Source: Megamerina dolium
Lineage: Eukaryota > Arthropoda > Insecta > Diptera > Megamerinidae
Assembly: GCA_963854835.1 (NCBI GenBank)
Contig: OY978525.1
Span: 68,819,554 to 68,883,553 of the forward strand
DNA: 64,000 nt
Reading direction: 5' to 3'
Positions 44,700-57,455 of this stretch are shown here, in pieces. The notes under the pieces were generated by a model that did no database searches, had not been told where the DNA came from, and was given only the letters and a program-made list of their open reading frames with translations. Every line of letters starts with the position of its first letter. Position 1 is the stretch's first letter. A program made the position numbers and the translations under genes.

Positions 44700-45290
44700 T
44701 AAAATTACTAGAGTGGAAACTATGAAGTACTTAGGAATATGTTTCGACTCAAATTTGAATTGGAATAAACATGTACACAAGTTAAAAATTAAATTAATTC
44801 CATTAAATTTCGCAATATATCGAAATAAAAACAATATTCCAAAAAAACAATTATGGTTACTATATAAGCATATTTCATGTCACAAATAAATTTCATAAAT
44901 ACTATATGGACTCGGTGTAGTGCACAAAAAATAAACGAGATACAAAGGATTTAAAATAGGATTGCTAAAAACATTTTAACTTTGCCACAAGAGACACTTA
45001 CCAGTGATTTATATGTAAATATACTTGATATTAAGAAAATCTCTGTTATGCAGACACTAATTACTGATTATAAAATTATAAATAAATGATCAACCATAAT
45101 CTAATTCTAAACTACACAGAGTACCCATCATACACTTTTCGGAATCAAATAAGTATTAAGACTACTTTTTTCAGAACAGAAAGAAGTGCAAAATCAATTA
45201 GACATTATGGTATAAAAATAAACCACCCGAATGTATAAAAAATAATAACAACTTTAGTCAATTTAAGAAACAGCTGAAATTTTTTTTAAT
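44700..45290 (+). pseudogene. C-terminal part of LINE reverse transcriptase
   Basis: Starts VETMKYLGICFDSNLNWNKH, the block that follows the catalytic box in LINE RTs, and continues LKIKLIPLNFAIYRNKNNIP, KINEIQRIQNRIAKNILTLP and LDIKKISVMQTLITDYKI. Several stops. The upstream RT core with the YADD box is missing. Confidence 0.7.
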
Positions 45291-45299
45291 ATAAAATTA

Positions 45300-45899
45300 T
45301 TTCGACCAGAAATATAAACATTTAGTTTATGAAATTTTGGATAACTATTCTCTTATTATTAATATTTATTTATTATTAAGTAACTATCAATATTGTATTT
45401 AGTTATTTTTCCCACATAAGATGTATTTTTTTTAATAATAACTAAGAAATGAATAATAAAGAAAAAAACTAGAATGTCGGAAATGAAATATCAACTTTAG
45501 TCTTAGGTGCATATAAGCATATTTTTTTGAGTTTAGCTCAATTAATAAATTTAATAAAATTTGACCATTTAGCGCATGGCTAGACAAAAAATAAACCTCA
45601 GGAATGAATTCCACTTATCGAGAAGCTTTTACATAAGTATTTTCAAGAATATCTAAGAAAAAAGCAGAAAATTCAATAAAATTGTCCTACGGCGTCCCCT
45701 AGCGTACGGCTGATAAAAAAAACCTAATGAATGAATTTCTCGTACCAAAAACCGATATACAAGTATTAACTAAGAATAAGTATAAACAAGAAAGAACTTA
45801 AACTAATTGAACAATAAATTGTGTTTAATTTCTGACGTGCAAAGTAATCATCTGCCAGAAAAACTACTACCTGAATCCGCCATCACATTGCAACGAGTA
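45300..45899. other. AT-rich sequence, nothing recognised
   Basis: Probably the 3' tail region of the CR1-like LINE and flank. No supported gene. Confidence 0.45.
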
Positions 45900-46660
45900 A
45901 CTGAATTTGGTCGAGCTCGACGAACAAGAGATTAATTATTCTAGCTAGGTGTCACCAAATTCATTTAAAAATGCAAGATCTGCCAAAAATTAAGAAGAGA
46001 TAACATCAAAGCACCGATATTCGAGAAACAAACATCAAAATTACCATTCCAAGTGGTAGCTCTTGATTTGTTCAAATGTCGAGACGAATATCTTTAATTG
46101 CCGCCAACTATTCTGGTTACTTTGACCTTGTGAAATTAAAAAACACAATTTATTTCAGCTGAACTAAACCAATTTTCGCGTGTTTGGAGCTTCGAATACT
46201 CAACATCAAGCCCAAACATACCTCAATCTAATGGTTTAGCAGAAAGATTGTTCTAACTGCAAAAAATATGCTGAAAAAATGTGCAGCTGATAATTCTGAT
46301 GTTCAACTGGCATTGCTATGTTACTATCTGAATTCGCCAACTGATGTTAACTTAAAATCACAAATTCAACGCTTAATGGGCAGAAACTTACTCACTATCA
46401 CCACAATTTGAACCAAAATATATGCAAAAGTAATGTATACTACAACTATGGTACAAAACAACCACCACAACTATGAGTTGGAGAAAAAAGATTTATTCAA
46501 GTAGACCGTCGTGACTGGCGAGAAGGTCAAGTAAGACGAGAAACTGGCAAACCTCGTTCATGTATAGTCGAATATGAAGGCTAAACCTACGACGTTTTTT
46601 ACTCAAGCGTTGACACCAAACGATCCAATACCGAATGACGATCACCACGTCTAACTAAAA
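45900..46660 (+). pseudogene. Gypsy-type integrase relic
   Basis: Broken frames give KAPIFEKQTSKLPFQVVALD (first Asp of the core), YSGYFDLVKLKN, PNIPQSNGLAERLF (the catalytic Glu motif N-G-x-A-E-R), MLKKCAADNSDVQLALLCY, and then FIQVDRRDWREGQVRRETGK, a C-terminal domain of the K02A2.6-like kind. Unrelated to the Gypsy family at 7761. Reduced to about 250 codons with several stops. No LTRs seen. Confidence 0.6.
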
Positions 46661-46798
46661 ACGATAATTTAGCATCTAGTCTACAACAGTATCACATCAC
46701 CTTTGGTTAATAATATTCACCAAGGAGAACTCGATTAGGAAAAATGTATAATCAATTTTAAGAAAACAAACAAAGAAACGCAAAGACTGCTAAGAAAA

Positions 46799-47374
<576 letters not shown>

Positions 47375-47388
47375 TAGTTATTAATTAG

Positions 47389-47638
47389 TTATTTTACCCT
47401 GTTCCGAACGGCAGAAATCTTGCGACATCACTTTTTCTGAACTTTGTCACAGAGTTCTTTTAGAAGCTCTTCCATGGCAAATTGTTACTGCCGGAAGAAT
47501 TGCCAATTTCTTGTTGACAGGTGGATACCGTTCTAAGAAAATCTTTCGGTATTACATTTGTTATGCTTCACCCGGGGATGGAACCCGCGACCTACAAATC
47601 AGAAGGCCAACACACTAACCACTGAACTACGACACCCA
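47389..47638 (-). repeat. tRNA-derived SINE, copy 3 (tail truncated)
   Basis: Head at 47638 (TGGGTGTCGTAGTTCAGTGG), body matching copies 1 and 2 down to CTGTTCCGAACGG, without the tail segment. Confidence 0.8.
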
Positions 47639-48331
47639 TCATCAGAAAGTTTACATAATTAAAAATTTACTGCATAACAAATTAGCAATTACAAACACGC
47701 TACTTAAACTGAAACGTAACACTTTTTCTTAACTGATTTTTTACATATGAAATAGTTACCACTCAAATTAAATTCCATTCTGAATTTTTGATTGGCGTTG
47801 AACTAATTTTTTTACACGCGCTCAAGATCTGACGAAAATATCAAGAAAACGTTGTTGACAAACTGTAAACAAAGAAGCGTTGATAATGAAACGTTCAAGC
47901 GTTACCACCCTGCAGTATATTGCACTATCTGAAAAAGATTCATGTAATATAAAGTGGAGGTAAATACTTGTCAAATTAACTGTCATAATTGTCAGAGTTT
48001 CTCCTTCTCCCTCTTGGAAAGGGGTCTTAACACTACTTCCCCAGATTGTCATTGATAATATATATTGTAAGTTCTGTTGCTCTTATCATAAAGGGTGCTG
48101 TCCGAATCATTGCCAAAAGTTTAATTTGTGTTCAGAATGCATAAATCAAAAATAATATTAAAAGCACGGATTTTTTATTTGAGTTTAAACAGTTTTTTCC
48201 TTCAAGTTTTCTTCAATAAAAAATTAGGGGCTCATTCGAATCAGGAGAGTAGGGTCAAAATAACACACTGTGTTTCTTTTACAGGTATGAAGCAAGAAGC
48301 TTCTTGTTTAAATCCAGAACTGCAATTGTAT
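47639..48331. other. Unassigned sequence
   Basis: No supported gene or repeat end seen. Confidence 0.45.
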
Positions 48332-48440
48332 ACCTAGGTAGGTAGGTAGAATGGCTGCGACCCTGGTCGCTCAAGCAGCAAATAAAATGCTGTTTTGAGC
48401 CATAAATCTCGCTAAGACCTACTGAGTGTTGAAGGATATG

Positions 48441-49500
48441 TTACAACCAGCCGGAGTTGTTTATGAACTGAAGGATATGGGAGATCTCTATTTTAGATAC
48501 CTGTCCTAGGTTATCAAAGAAAGGGCTACCTAAGGATGTTAATCGGTTTCTGGATAAGGCCGGGCATTTGCACAAGAAATGCTCTACCGTCTCCTTAGCG
48601 GTTATGTCGTTGCAGCTTCTGCAATGGTCGTTGTGCGGGATGCCCATTTTCTCCGCATGTGTACAAATGGCCCAGTGGCCTGTGCATACTGCTATTAGTT
48701 TGTGTGTGACGGCCCTAGATCTACTCAGAAGGCTCCTTGTCCTCTTCTCGCTGTAGTCTAGCCAGGTGGCTTTTGAAATTGTGCAGGTCGTGGTGCTAGT
48801 CCGTTTCCGCTGCGCTTTGTTTAGGTAGTGTTTTTGAATAATTCCCTTGGCTTCAGCTAGAAGAACACCTACATCGGCATAGGGTGTTCGTTCATTGTCT
48901 GCAGATGAGTCCCTGCGAGCTAGCTCATCAGCATTCTCGTTGCCTGCGATTCTCTTGTGTCCTGGAACCCAGATAACTGATACTTCGAGGTAGGCAGATA
49001 TTGCGGTTATTATTTGTTTACACTCTTCGAACAGCTTTGAGCTAACAGTTGACGCGGCTAGCGCCTTTATAGCTGCTTGGCTATCGGAGAGAATTGTTGC
49101 CTTTCCAGCAGAATTGCGCCTGGAACACACTGCAATAAGAAGGGAGTTTTACGGACGTTGATATTTCTAAGGACTCCGAATAGATTCCTGCTCCAACTCC
49201 AGAGTCCATTTTGGAACCATCAGTGAAAATGTGTGTATCCCTACCAGTCAGGATCCCACCTTTCTTCCACTCATTTCTACTTGGAAATACGGCCTTGATG
49301 CCTCTCTCAAAAGCCAGCTTGCGAGGGCAGAAGTCCGTCCTGTTGTCAACTAAACCTATTGGTACACCATTCCAAAGGATGCTACTGTGTCCTTGTTGAG
49401 TACACTTCCAACATCCAGATTCCCTGAGTCTGAGTGCCGTTTGCGATGCAGTACATAGTATGTGCAAGTCAATTGGAAGGAGGTTCAAAATAGGATCCAA
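48441..49500 (-). pseudogene. RNase H and C-terminal zinc-binding region of LINE
   Basis: HIFTDGSKMDSGVGAGIYSE (first Asp) is at 49240-49180. A frameshift near 49130 is followed by KATILSDSQAAIKAL (Asp), VIWVPGHKRIAGNENADELA (His/Asp), and a tail with CTGHWAICTHAEKMG and HCRSCNDITAKETVEHFLCK, a Cys/His cluster typical after RNase H in these LINEs. It ends at 48441. Confidence 0.8.
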
Positions 49501-49579
49501 GGTCGCTGCAGGGCAGGTGCGACAGGCCCCAGTGGCACCAACGCACGCAGTGCGCTGAACTTTCCGTAGTTTATTGGTG

Positions 49580-50820
49580 TTAGAGTTCTTCCGTAGAGCA
49601 AACTACAGAGCCATAGGTCAACACCGGTCTCACTACCGCTTGGTACATCCAGAGTACCATGTTCGGCCTTAAACCCCACTTCTTACCAAACATCGATTTG
49701 CAAGCATAGAAAGCGATGCAGGCCTTCCGTGCTCTCTCCTCGATGCATGTTTTCCAATTCAGTTTGCAGTCTATAGTCAGTCCCAGATACTTGGTACTGT
49801 TCGATAGAGTTAATTGCTGTCCATTTAATGTTGGTAGACTGAAGGTAGGTGGTTTGTACTTCCTCGTAAAGAGCAGTAACTCCGGATTCAACCTAAGGCC
49901 ACAATTTTGTGCCCACCTACTTAGTTTTGCTAATGTTCTTTCCATGATTTCACTCATCACGGAAGGGAAGGGACCCGAGACTAGGATCGCCACATCATCA
50001 GCGTACGCTACAATCTTAGCTCCATTTGCGTTAAGTTCCACAAGGATATCGTTTATAGCTATGAGCCAGAGCAGGGGGGACAGCACGCCCCCTGCGGTGT
50101 ACCCCTACGTACCCGCTTACTACGTTTCGCACCCCCTAGCTCAGCTGTTATTTCGCGGTTAATAAGTAGGGATGAGATACAATTTCTGATTGGTTTTGCT
50201 ATTTCTGTCTTGGCAAGGCCGGATCTAATGGAATCTGCCTTGACGTTATTGAACGCTCCCTCTACGTCAACATACGCCTCCAGAGTGAATTGTTTATACA
50301 ATAGGGACCTCTCCACTGTGCGTACCACCTCATGTAGCGCAGTTTCTGTAGACCTCCCCCTCAAGTACGCATGCTGTACTGAAGAGAGAGATCTCTCATC
50401 TAGAAGCTCCCGTATATATAAGTCTAAGATTCTTTCTAGAGTTTTTAATACAAAGGACGTAAGACTTATTGGCCTGAAGTCCTTGGCCAATTCATGTCCT
50501 CTTCTACCCGATTTGGGAATGAAAACCACCCTTGTTCTCCTCCATGTAGTCGGGATATGGTTGTAGCGAATAAAAGCACGGAGATCTCCTTTAGCTCCTT
50601 AACCAAAGATTTCTGAGTCTTCTGCATCATTATAGGTGAGAAACTATTAATTGCCCACCCTATTTTCTCCTCAGTCATGATTTTATCCAGCAGCGCCGCC
50701 GATACTTCCTGCTGTACCGATTCGCTTCCTTGCGTTGCCTCATCAGGACTGTCTGGAAAGTGTGTATCTATGAGGATATCTAGAGTTTCGGCCGCCGATT
50801 CCGCCCAAGTGCCATCGGCG
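49580..50820 (-). pseudogene. Reverse transcriptase of LINE, frameshifted
   Basis: Order: MVFIPKSGRRGHELAKDFRP, HAYLRGRSTETALHEVVRTV and VDVEGAFNNVKADSI (50529-50059); after a frame change LLWLIAINDILVELNANGAK and IVAYADDVAILVSG (catalytic box near 50010), LNPELLLFTRKYKPP and TKYLGLTIDCKLNWK, ending near 49580. The GAFNN and YADD boxes keep the Asp residues. Only frame breaks prevent activity. Confidence 0.82.
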
Positions 50821-50850
50821 CGCTTTATAAAGGTTTTATTTGAGTGATCT

Positions 50851-51441
50851 TTAGCTAGGATTTACCGAGTCTTGCAATGTTCCCGCCAAGATTTTGTCTT
50901 TGCAGTCCGTATAGCTTTTCTGAAAGTCACCCATTGCATAGCAATCGTTAAAGATTCTTCTGAGCTTGGACCTCAGGTCACTCAGATCCCTATCCCACCG
51001 CGGCGGGAAGATCTTCTTACTCCTAGATATAGGACAGGCAACTTTGTAGGCCACCTGAAAACTTTTTTCTAGAGACTTGACCCGGTCTTCCAGATTTTTC
51101 CGGGACTCTATGGCTGTTCTATTTCTATGGAGTCTATCACTAACTACCTTGTCAAAAAGATTCCAAGATGTTCGTTTGGGGTTTCTATGTGATTGTCTAA
51201 TCTCCCTCTCCCAGCCTAGGTCAAAGAGAATCATTCGATGATCCGACAGGGAGATTCGTTTCGAAACTGTCCAGTTACGAATTACAAGGTCGGGAGAGTT
51301 AGTTGTGAGTGTAATATCAAGGACTTCTTCCCACCCCCTACAGGTTTCCGAACCAGGGAATGTGAAGGTAGGTGAATCGCCCCTGTTACAAATATTGAGA
51401 TCGTAGGATATTATAAAATCAAAAAGAGACCAATAGAGCAT
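50851..51441 (-). pseudogene. Endonuclease C-terminal half of LINE
   Basis: The frame reads TFTFPGSETCRGWEEVLDIT, RISLSDHRMILFDLGWERE (final Asp-His motif), then a basic linker (FPPRWDRDLSDLRSKLRRIF) leading to RT. The first catalytic half is absent because the element is 5'-truncated near 51480. Confidence 0.72.
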
Positions 51442-51480
51442 CCTCTTTGCTGTTACTGATGTTGCTGAGGCACGGGTACC

Positions 51481-52869
51481 TCAACACCTTAGCTTAAAGT
51501 GTTATGTCGTCAGAGCCTCTTCTGTTATCGACAGGGTGCACCGAAGTGTAGGTGAGGTTGACAATTGAATAGGAGAGGCTATATAATCGCGTCACTACCC
51601 CATTAGCACCCCTGCATACCTAAGTATTGGGCAAAACGTATGTAAAACAAAGATTATACATTGTTAAAAAAAAACAAATTTTTCATTTAAAATATTTAAT
51701 TGCTCGTATGTGAGTATAGAAAAAATTTTCCCATATTGACGCCTAAGCCGAGGATCGACCACCCTAGTAAATATGGGAAAATAATATCCTTATATATAAA
51801 AATTTTGGAGGATGTAAGGTCTCTTCAATGTATATTATAAACTTTAAAATTTGCTTACGAAACTGGGCTGATGCAGGTCAGAGGTCTCTGGGAAAGAGTT
51901 TTGAACGTTACGACATTTTTTTAATCAACTCCTCGCTTGGCTTGCAATAAAGTATATATGCAATAAGTATGAGCAGTTACAATATAGATATATAGTGAAC
52001 AAACTGATTTACTTTAAAACGTGTATTTTATTTTCTTTAATTCTACTTTCGGTTTTACTGCTTTTAAAAACTTTGGATTTCTTATCTTGTAAAACAATGC
52101 CGGCCACACGAATACTAAAACGTTTGCATAAATGTGTGTGTCAAATGAAATGCGCACTTATACAGTGGCTTTATAAAAGCTTTTCAAGAATGATAGAAAT
52201 ATAGATTGCAGCCCTGTGACGTCATAAACGAAACAGTACGAATAGTAGGCAAATAAGTGTCAAAATCCCATACAAAGGTAAATAAAACTGCTAACGTTTA
52301 TATAAAATTGTAAAATAAGCAATATTTCTTACTTTATTATGGTAAATATTAGAAGAAACAAGTAAATAAATATACCGCGAAAATTATGTATGTAACCTAA
52401 AGTGATCAGAAGTTGCCTAAGTGGAAAAGCTATGGATTAAAATATATAAATAAAAGCGAAGCGATTTCGTTGTTTCATTACAAGTTTTATTGTGCACATA
52501 TGTATAGATGTAAAATTATAAAAAAAAAAATTAAATAATTATATCTATTCAGCGGAGAGCGGGAACTAATGCCGGTGGGCTTGCTGCGTCTGGTTCACTT
52601 GCCTATGAGGTAGTACTGGCGGATAGAGGTGTGATGATTGTGATGTTGTTGTTGCAATATAAAACACACACTTCTATTTCACTTTTATTATGACACTTTA
52701 TTTAAATTAAACTTAAAAGTAAATGTATTTATAATAATCGGGGTAAGATATTTTGCGCGCTGCCTGAGAACTTGGGTTTTTGTTTATTTGTAATAATTTT
52801 CAAATTCAATTGTAGTTTCGGGAATAGCACACTCCTTTTCTTAGGTAGTTGATTAACCACAATAAACAA
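51481..52869. other. AT-rich sequence, nothing recognised
   Basis: A weak GC-richer stretch at 51481-51620 may still belong to the LINE. The rest holds no supported gene. Confidence 0.45.
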
Positions 52870-53103
52870 AACAAAAAAAACCACCCAAAAAAGAAGAGGA
52901 GAAAACACATGAAGAGTGGGATGGAGAGAGTGGAGAATAGGAAAAAATAAACATGTGGATTGAGAGCGAGAGAGTGGAGAAACGGGGAAAAGAAATATAC
53001 GGAGAGAGAGAGAGATAGAGAGAGAGAGAGTGGAGAAAAGAAAATAATATATGATAGGAATGGGAATAGGATAGGAATGGGAATAGGATAGGAATGGGAA
53101 GAG
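52870..53103. repeat. Purine-rich low-complexity DNA and 17-base tandem repeat
   Basis: A/G-rich throughout, with (GA)n at 53000-53033. Three copies of GATAGGAATGGGAATAG lie at about 53053-53103. Confidence 0.85.
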
Positions 53104-53186
53104 TTAGCAGCACCGGTGGTGCCAGATCACTACTCAACCCATTCCCTCATTTAAGGAAGGAAATACCCAAGTAGGCGCAAATTCAA

Positions 53187-53238
53187 TCTGACGTAGACAT
53201 TCCGCCCCCCTTGCAGGAATACTGCAAAAGAGACGGAA
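53187..53238 (+). repeat. Left arm of a 52-bp inverted repeat pair
   Basis: Starts TCTGACGTAGACATTCC and contains TTGCAGGAATACTGCAAAAG, itself partly palindromic. The mirror lies at 54314-54364. The 1.07-kb interior has no recognised gene. Confidence 0.75.
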
Positions 53239-54313
53239 TCACCAGGCCAGACAAAGAAATTACAAAGAGAAAGAGAAAAAAATCGGTATTACATTAATTC
53301 AAAATATACTTATAGTTAGGGAAATTGATTGAAATCTTAAAATAAAAAATTTAGAGAAACTTATAACTAGGGAATTTAATTTAAGGTTTTTTTTTTAATA
53401 CAATTCATAAAGATCTTATAATTAGAGAAAATTAAATTAAGGGTACTGGGTAGGAAATTCAAGAATTAGAGATAAATAATATTGGAAATATAGAATATAT
53501 TAAAAAAGAGAGAGGTAATTAGAAAATAAATTATTGTGGCCGGAAATGCTGCATCCCTTCAATACGGCACGTACATCAAGTTCATGTGAGGGGGTGGAGC
53601 CGCAACCATTGACGGCGGCTGAAACAAAGGCCGGAGTTGAACGCCATACATCGGCATCGCGGAAAAAATGGGGAGCATAGTTGGAGCCGTTTGCTGCATC
53701 GGCACGAAACTTTGAGGCAGAGCAGCAGTAGTGTATATGCGTATGAATTATCCCATGTGTTATTTTCACATTATTTGTTACATATTCATGAGTCATATCA
53801 TGAACCCAAGATATGCAGATTCTATTTGAAGTTAGAACTTGTCACGAGCGGTACATATTCTGGCAAGACCGACAATATATAATTATTAATGCTGCAAGCG
53901 CTCTACGAGCTCTAGGTTTGTCAACTATGTTGACTTCTCGAACCCTTCGATCTGGTCTACGACCAGCCCTGAGAATCTGTTCACCTGAGATGGTGTGATC
54001 CAACCCCGATCTATACACCAATAAACATTGAACAACACTTTCAAATTAGCGCTCTTCAATCAACTTACACCAATTAACATTCCACGTACTACATTCAACA
54101 ATCAACAGCCCACACTCAGTATTCATCGATCCACGCATTCGGCAATCAACATTTATTTCGCACATCATTCAACATGTGTCATCTCTCCCTAAGGATTTTT
54201 GCCATTTCCCTACATTGGACTGAATGGTTCCTATTACCATGAGGAGTTGCAAACCACACTCGTTGAACTTAATCGTTAATATTTTCTCTTATTCCCACCG
54301 TCTAGGGTGGAGG
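53239..54313. other. Interior of the inverted repeat pair, unassigned
   Basis: No protein family seen. The middle (53540-53960) is GC-richer. May be a non-autonomous element or two inverted copies of an LTR edge. Confidence 0.4.
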
Positions 54314-54364
54314 TTCCGTCTCTTTTGCAGTATTCCTGCAAGGGAGAGGAATGTCTACGTCAGA
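54314..54364 (-). repeat. Right arm of the inverted repeat pair
   Basis: Inverted copy of 53187-53238, one base shorter and with differences only in the C-rich segment. Confidence 0.75.
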
Positions 54365-54944
54365 AGACGTGTGTCGCGCACTGCCCGAATAAAGTTAGCA
54401 ACCCTAATATAATTCTATTCGTTCCGCAATTTCTATTTCTCTATTTCTCTATCTCTCACTCCCATACTCTCTTTTCTTTTACTCTTTCTCTACAATTTCT
54501 ATTTTTATTAATTTTCATTATTGTTGATATAAACTCCCTATTAAAAAGAAGTGCGTGTTACTATAAATATTAAAATTAAAATTATAAACAAAAATAAAAA
54601 AGCCCCAATTTCTCGAGCAGTGCACGACTGTTTTCCCTCTCAATATAATATACATTTACTTTGAATTCAATAAATAATCATAGAGATTAGGATTAAATAT
54701 ATGTAAAAACAGTGAAAAAACAAGTGTCCGTGTGTTATTATTGCCAACAACAACGGCCACAGTCACCGTAATCATCACCATCTATATGTCACCACGACTT
54801 CTAGGCAAGTGCACCACAGTGAGCGAACCCACCGGCATTCACTCGCTCCCCGCTGAAACAATATCCATTTCCATTAATTGCGTTAAAAATATTTTCAAGC
54901 GAGTTCAATTGAACCACGAGTTCTTCGGTAGGTTTTGATAAATC
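54365..54944. other. Unassigned, pyrimidine-rich then AT-rich
   Basis: CT-rich at 54420-54500. No supported gene. Confidence 0.4.
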
Positions 54945-55448
54945 AAATAGATGGTGTGATTTGATCTGCTTTTCTTGGGTCACTCCAGGATTTGACGCAG
55001 TGTAAAAATCTGGTCGATGGTGGATTTACTAGGTCTAAGACCACGCTGATAAGGTCCAAACAGGTTGTTAAGGTTAGGGTTCAACCTTTCCCATACTAAA
55101 CGTCGAAAGTACCTTGTATGCGATGCTAAGAACACTTATTCCACGGTAGTTGGCGGAAATTGTGGGGCCTCCTTTCTTATGTGGGCATGCTTTCATCCGA
55201 CCATATTCCGCTTATGAGCTGGTGCATGCTGGTGAACAGCTCATTGCCTCCGGTCTTAAACAACTCCGGGGGCTTCGGGGCTTAAACCGTCACTCAGGCG
55301 CGTGATCTTCTTAAAGAATTTTACAGTCTCATTCTGTCTCTACACATCTCTATCTCCTTACACTCGCGCCTTTGTAGCTCTCTCTTCTTATGCCTGGAAA
55401 GACGTCTCTCCGCACTCCTCTTCTTTCTGTACCGCTCCTTAGCAGTTC
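54945..55448 (-). pseudogene. Scrap of the RTE-like LINE reverse transcriptase
   Basis: Matches the element at 31261-34540: 54960-55260 resembles about 32390-32740 (RT core) and 55275-55448 resembles the basic linker (about 32985-33165). About 240 bases between these are deleted. Many stops. Confidence 0.75.
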
Positions 55449-55886
55449 GAGGGTTACGTCATTTGAACATTCCACCACACCAAAAGCCAATGACCAGACA
55501 ACAGTGTACTGGTCAACATAACGCTGACATAATTAACAAATTGGAATAGCACTGTAGCAATTAAGGTAAAACAAAATATAAGTAATGAAGATATTATTAA
55601 AGTATAGAATAATGGCACCTCTTATTACACAATATCAAATTATTAAGAAATAATCGAAAGAAATAATTATTGCAACGATTTGCTGAATTATCAAATTGTT
55701 AAGCAAACAATTGCTTAGTTAGAAATTCGAAAACAATAAATATATGTTAATGTACATAGTTTAAAGATTCACCATTTGAAATAAAGGTCGAAAACTACCT
55801 TTTGTGTTTCAAAATACAAAGTCGTTGTCTCGTTGTGACAAAGCACAAAATATTTTTTTGAGTTAATCCTTAAGGAGAGACATAAG
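55449..55886 (+). repeat. LTR-like dispersed repeat, copy 2
   Basis: Homologous to 37134-37600 along its length. Ends in GGAGAGACATAAG, directly before TGGCGCAGTCG. Confidence 0.5.
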
Positions 55887-55897
55887 TGGCGCAGTCG
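55887..55897 (+). other. Possible primer binding site
   Basis: TGGCGCAGTCG directly follows the LTR-like repeat; similar sites follow the LTRs of 17.6/297-type insect elements, as I recall. A leader without open frame follows to about 56090. Confidence 0.4.
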
Positions 55898-56308
55898 CAG
55901 AGAACAATTCCGAAGAATTGTTAAAACCGAAAAGCAAATAAAAATAAGTGCAACTGTGTTTAAAACAAATATAACAGTGTTTAATACAAACAAACAAATA
56001 CTTAACACCAACAAGCAAAGAAGTGAACAGAATTGTGTAAACGCCAATCAACGAAAAAATTAACTCAATCAACACCATACCAGAGACTATAGAAGTATAG
56101 AGACAGAGACTATAGAAGTATAGAGATATCCCACTGTTAATAGACAGCGTTTTAACAGCAAATCTGGCGATGAAACAATGGCCACCTTTTCACTCAAAAC
56201 CAAAAATGGTTTTAGATACACTGGAAACAGTTGACAATGAGCATTTTCATACGTAAACCAACCGCAGCTTCGCACAATCAATATGAGTCGGCATATCACA
56301 TATATAAT
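55898..56308. other. Possible LTR-element leader and flank
   Basis: A-rich leader-like DNA with AAC repeats, a 20-base tandem duplication (AGAGACTATAGAAGTATAGA, 56090-56125), and flank. No gene. Confidence 0.4.
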
Positions 56309-57400
56309 TACAGTGCACTCGCGGTAACGTGAACACCGGTTAACGTGAACACGCTTTTTTTTACATTGACTACTCTGTAACGTGAACAAACTTACTTAGA
56401 AAGCTCAGTAACGTGAACAAAATTTTTGTTCACTACACTTTTTATTAACATACGGACAACACTGAATACATTAAATTTTATTTTTTAAGTTCGGGGAATC
56501 CCCTAATATTGAAAAATTTGCGCAAATTTTTACCATATGGCAACGACTTACTTCAGTTGAAGGTTTTTTCTTTCGCGGAGTGATCAATCAATCGGAATGA
56601 GTTCTAAAAAATCGAAGTGTTTGCAATTAAAAGAAAAAGCAGACATTTTAGACAGTCTGAAAAAAGGAACAAGTTTGACTAACTTAGCAAAAAAATATAA
56701 TGTCGCTAAGTCAACAATATGCAGTATTAAAATGAAAAAAGAAGCCATTTTAAAATGCGTGAATAATACATACCAAGGACCGGGAAAAAGAAAAACTTTA
56801 AAATCGTCAGAGCTTCCAGTTATGGAAAAAAGTCTATACCTTTGGTTCATCCGGATGCGCGAAAGGAATTGTCCTGTAAGTGGATTAATGCTAAAAGAAA
56901 AGGCTAAGGAATTGCATTCCCTACTTAAAGAAAACGTGACCGGATTCAATGCTAGTGACGGATGGCTCCAGCGATTTAAGAAAAGATACGGAGTTAGATT
57001 GCTTAAAGTATCTGGAGAAAAACTCTCATCGCAGTCTCAATTGGTTGATCCATTTAAACTGAAACTAAAACAAAAAATTGAGGAAATGGAGTTATGTAAT
57101 GACCAATTGTATAATGCTGACGAATCTGGTTTATTCTGGAAGCTTTTGCCAGATAAAACGTATGTATCATCGCATGAAAAAACTGCTCCAGGAACAAAGA
57201 CGGAGAAGCAGCGTATAACATTTCTCTGTTGCGCAAATGCATCGGGTGCACATAAACTTAAACTTTTAGTAATTGGTAAGGCAAAAAATCCACGCAGCTT
57301 TAAACACTTTAGTTGCCCTACGGATTATAAGAACTCGAAATCAGCCTGGATGACGTCTGCCATTTTTAAACATTGGTTCCATCAATCTTTTGTGCCACAG

Positions 57401-57455
57401 GTAAACAATTTTTTCGTTGATTTAATAATTATTATAAATTCTTGCTTTTGGCCAG
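57401..57455 (+). other. 55-bp intron in the pogo/Tigger transposase
   Basis: GTAAAC...TTGGCCAG between CCACAG and GTAAGATTG. Splicing keeps the frame and restores the expected sequence before the second catalytic Asp. Confidence 0.7.

Larger units (their letters stand above)
41640..45300 (+). mobile_element. CR1-like non-LTR retrotransposon, disrupted
   Basis: Plus-strand order: ORF1 with an FP25K-like C-terminal domain (41690-42260), endonuclease (42560-43745), then after insertions an RT C-terminal part (44700-45290). A mariner (43750-44260) and a SINE (44324-44678) lie where the RT core should be; the core itself (YADD box) is gone. A TA tract interrupts the ORF1/ORF2 space. Clade assignment rests on the ORF1 type and is tentative. 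Confidence 0.6.
48332..51480 (-). mobile_element. LOA/R1-like non-LTR retrotransposon with RNase H, 5'-truncated
   Basis: On the minus strand: the end of the endonuclease (51441-50851), RT (50820-49580) and RNase H (49500-48441), then a 3' end with GGTA units (48333-48349). ORF1 and the first half of the endonuclease are missing. Better preserved than the relative at 2930-7570, but with several frame changes. Confidence 0.78.

Noticed and set aside
52853..53137. Ser/Leu-rich minus-strand frame at 52853-53137
   Set aside because: It is the translation of purine-rich low-complexity DNA and a 17-base tandem repeat.
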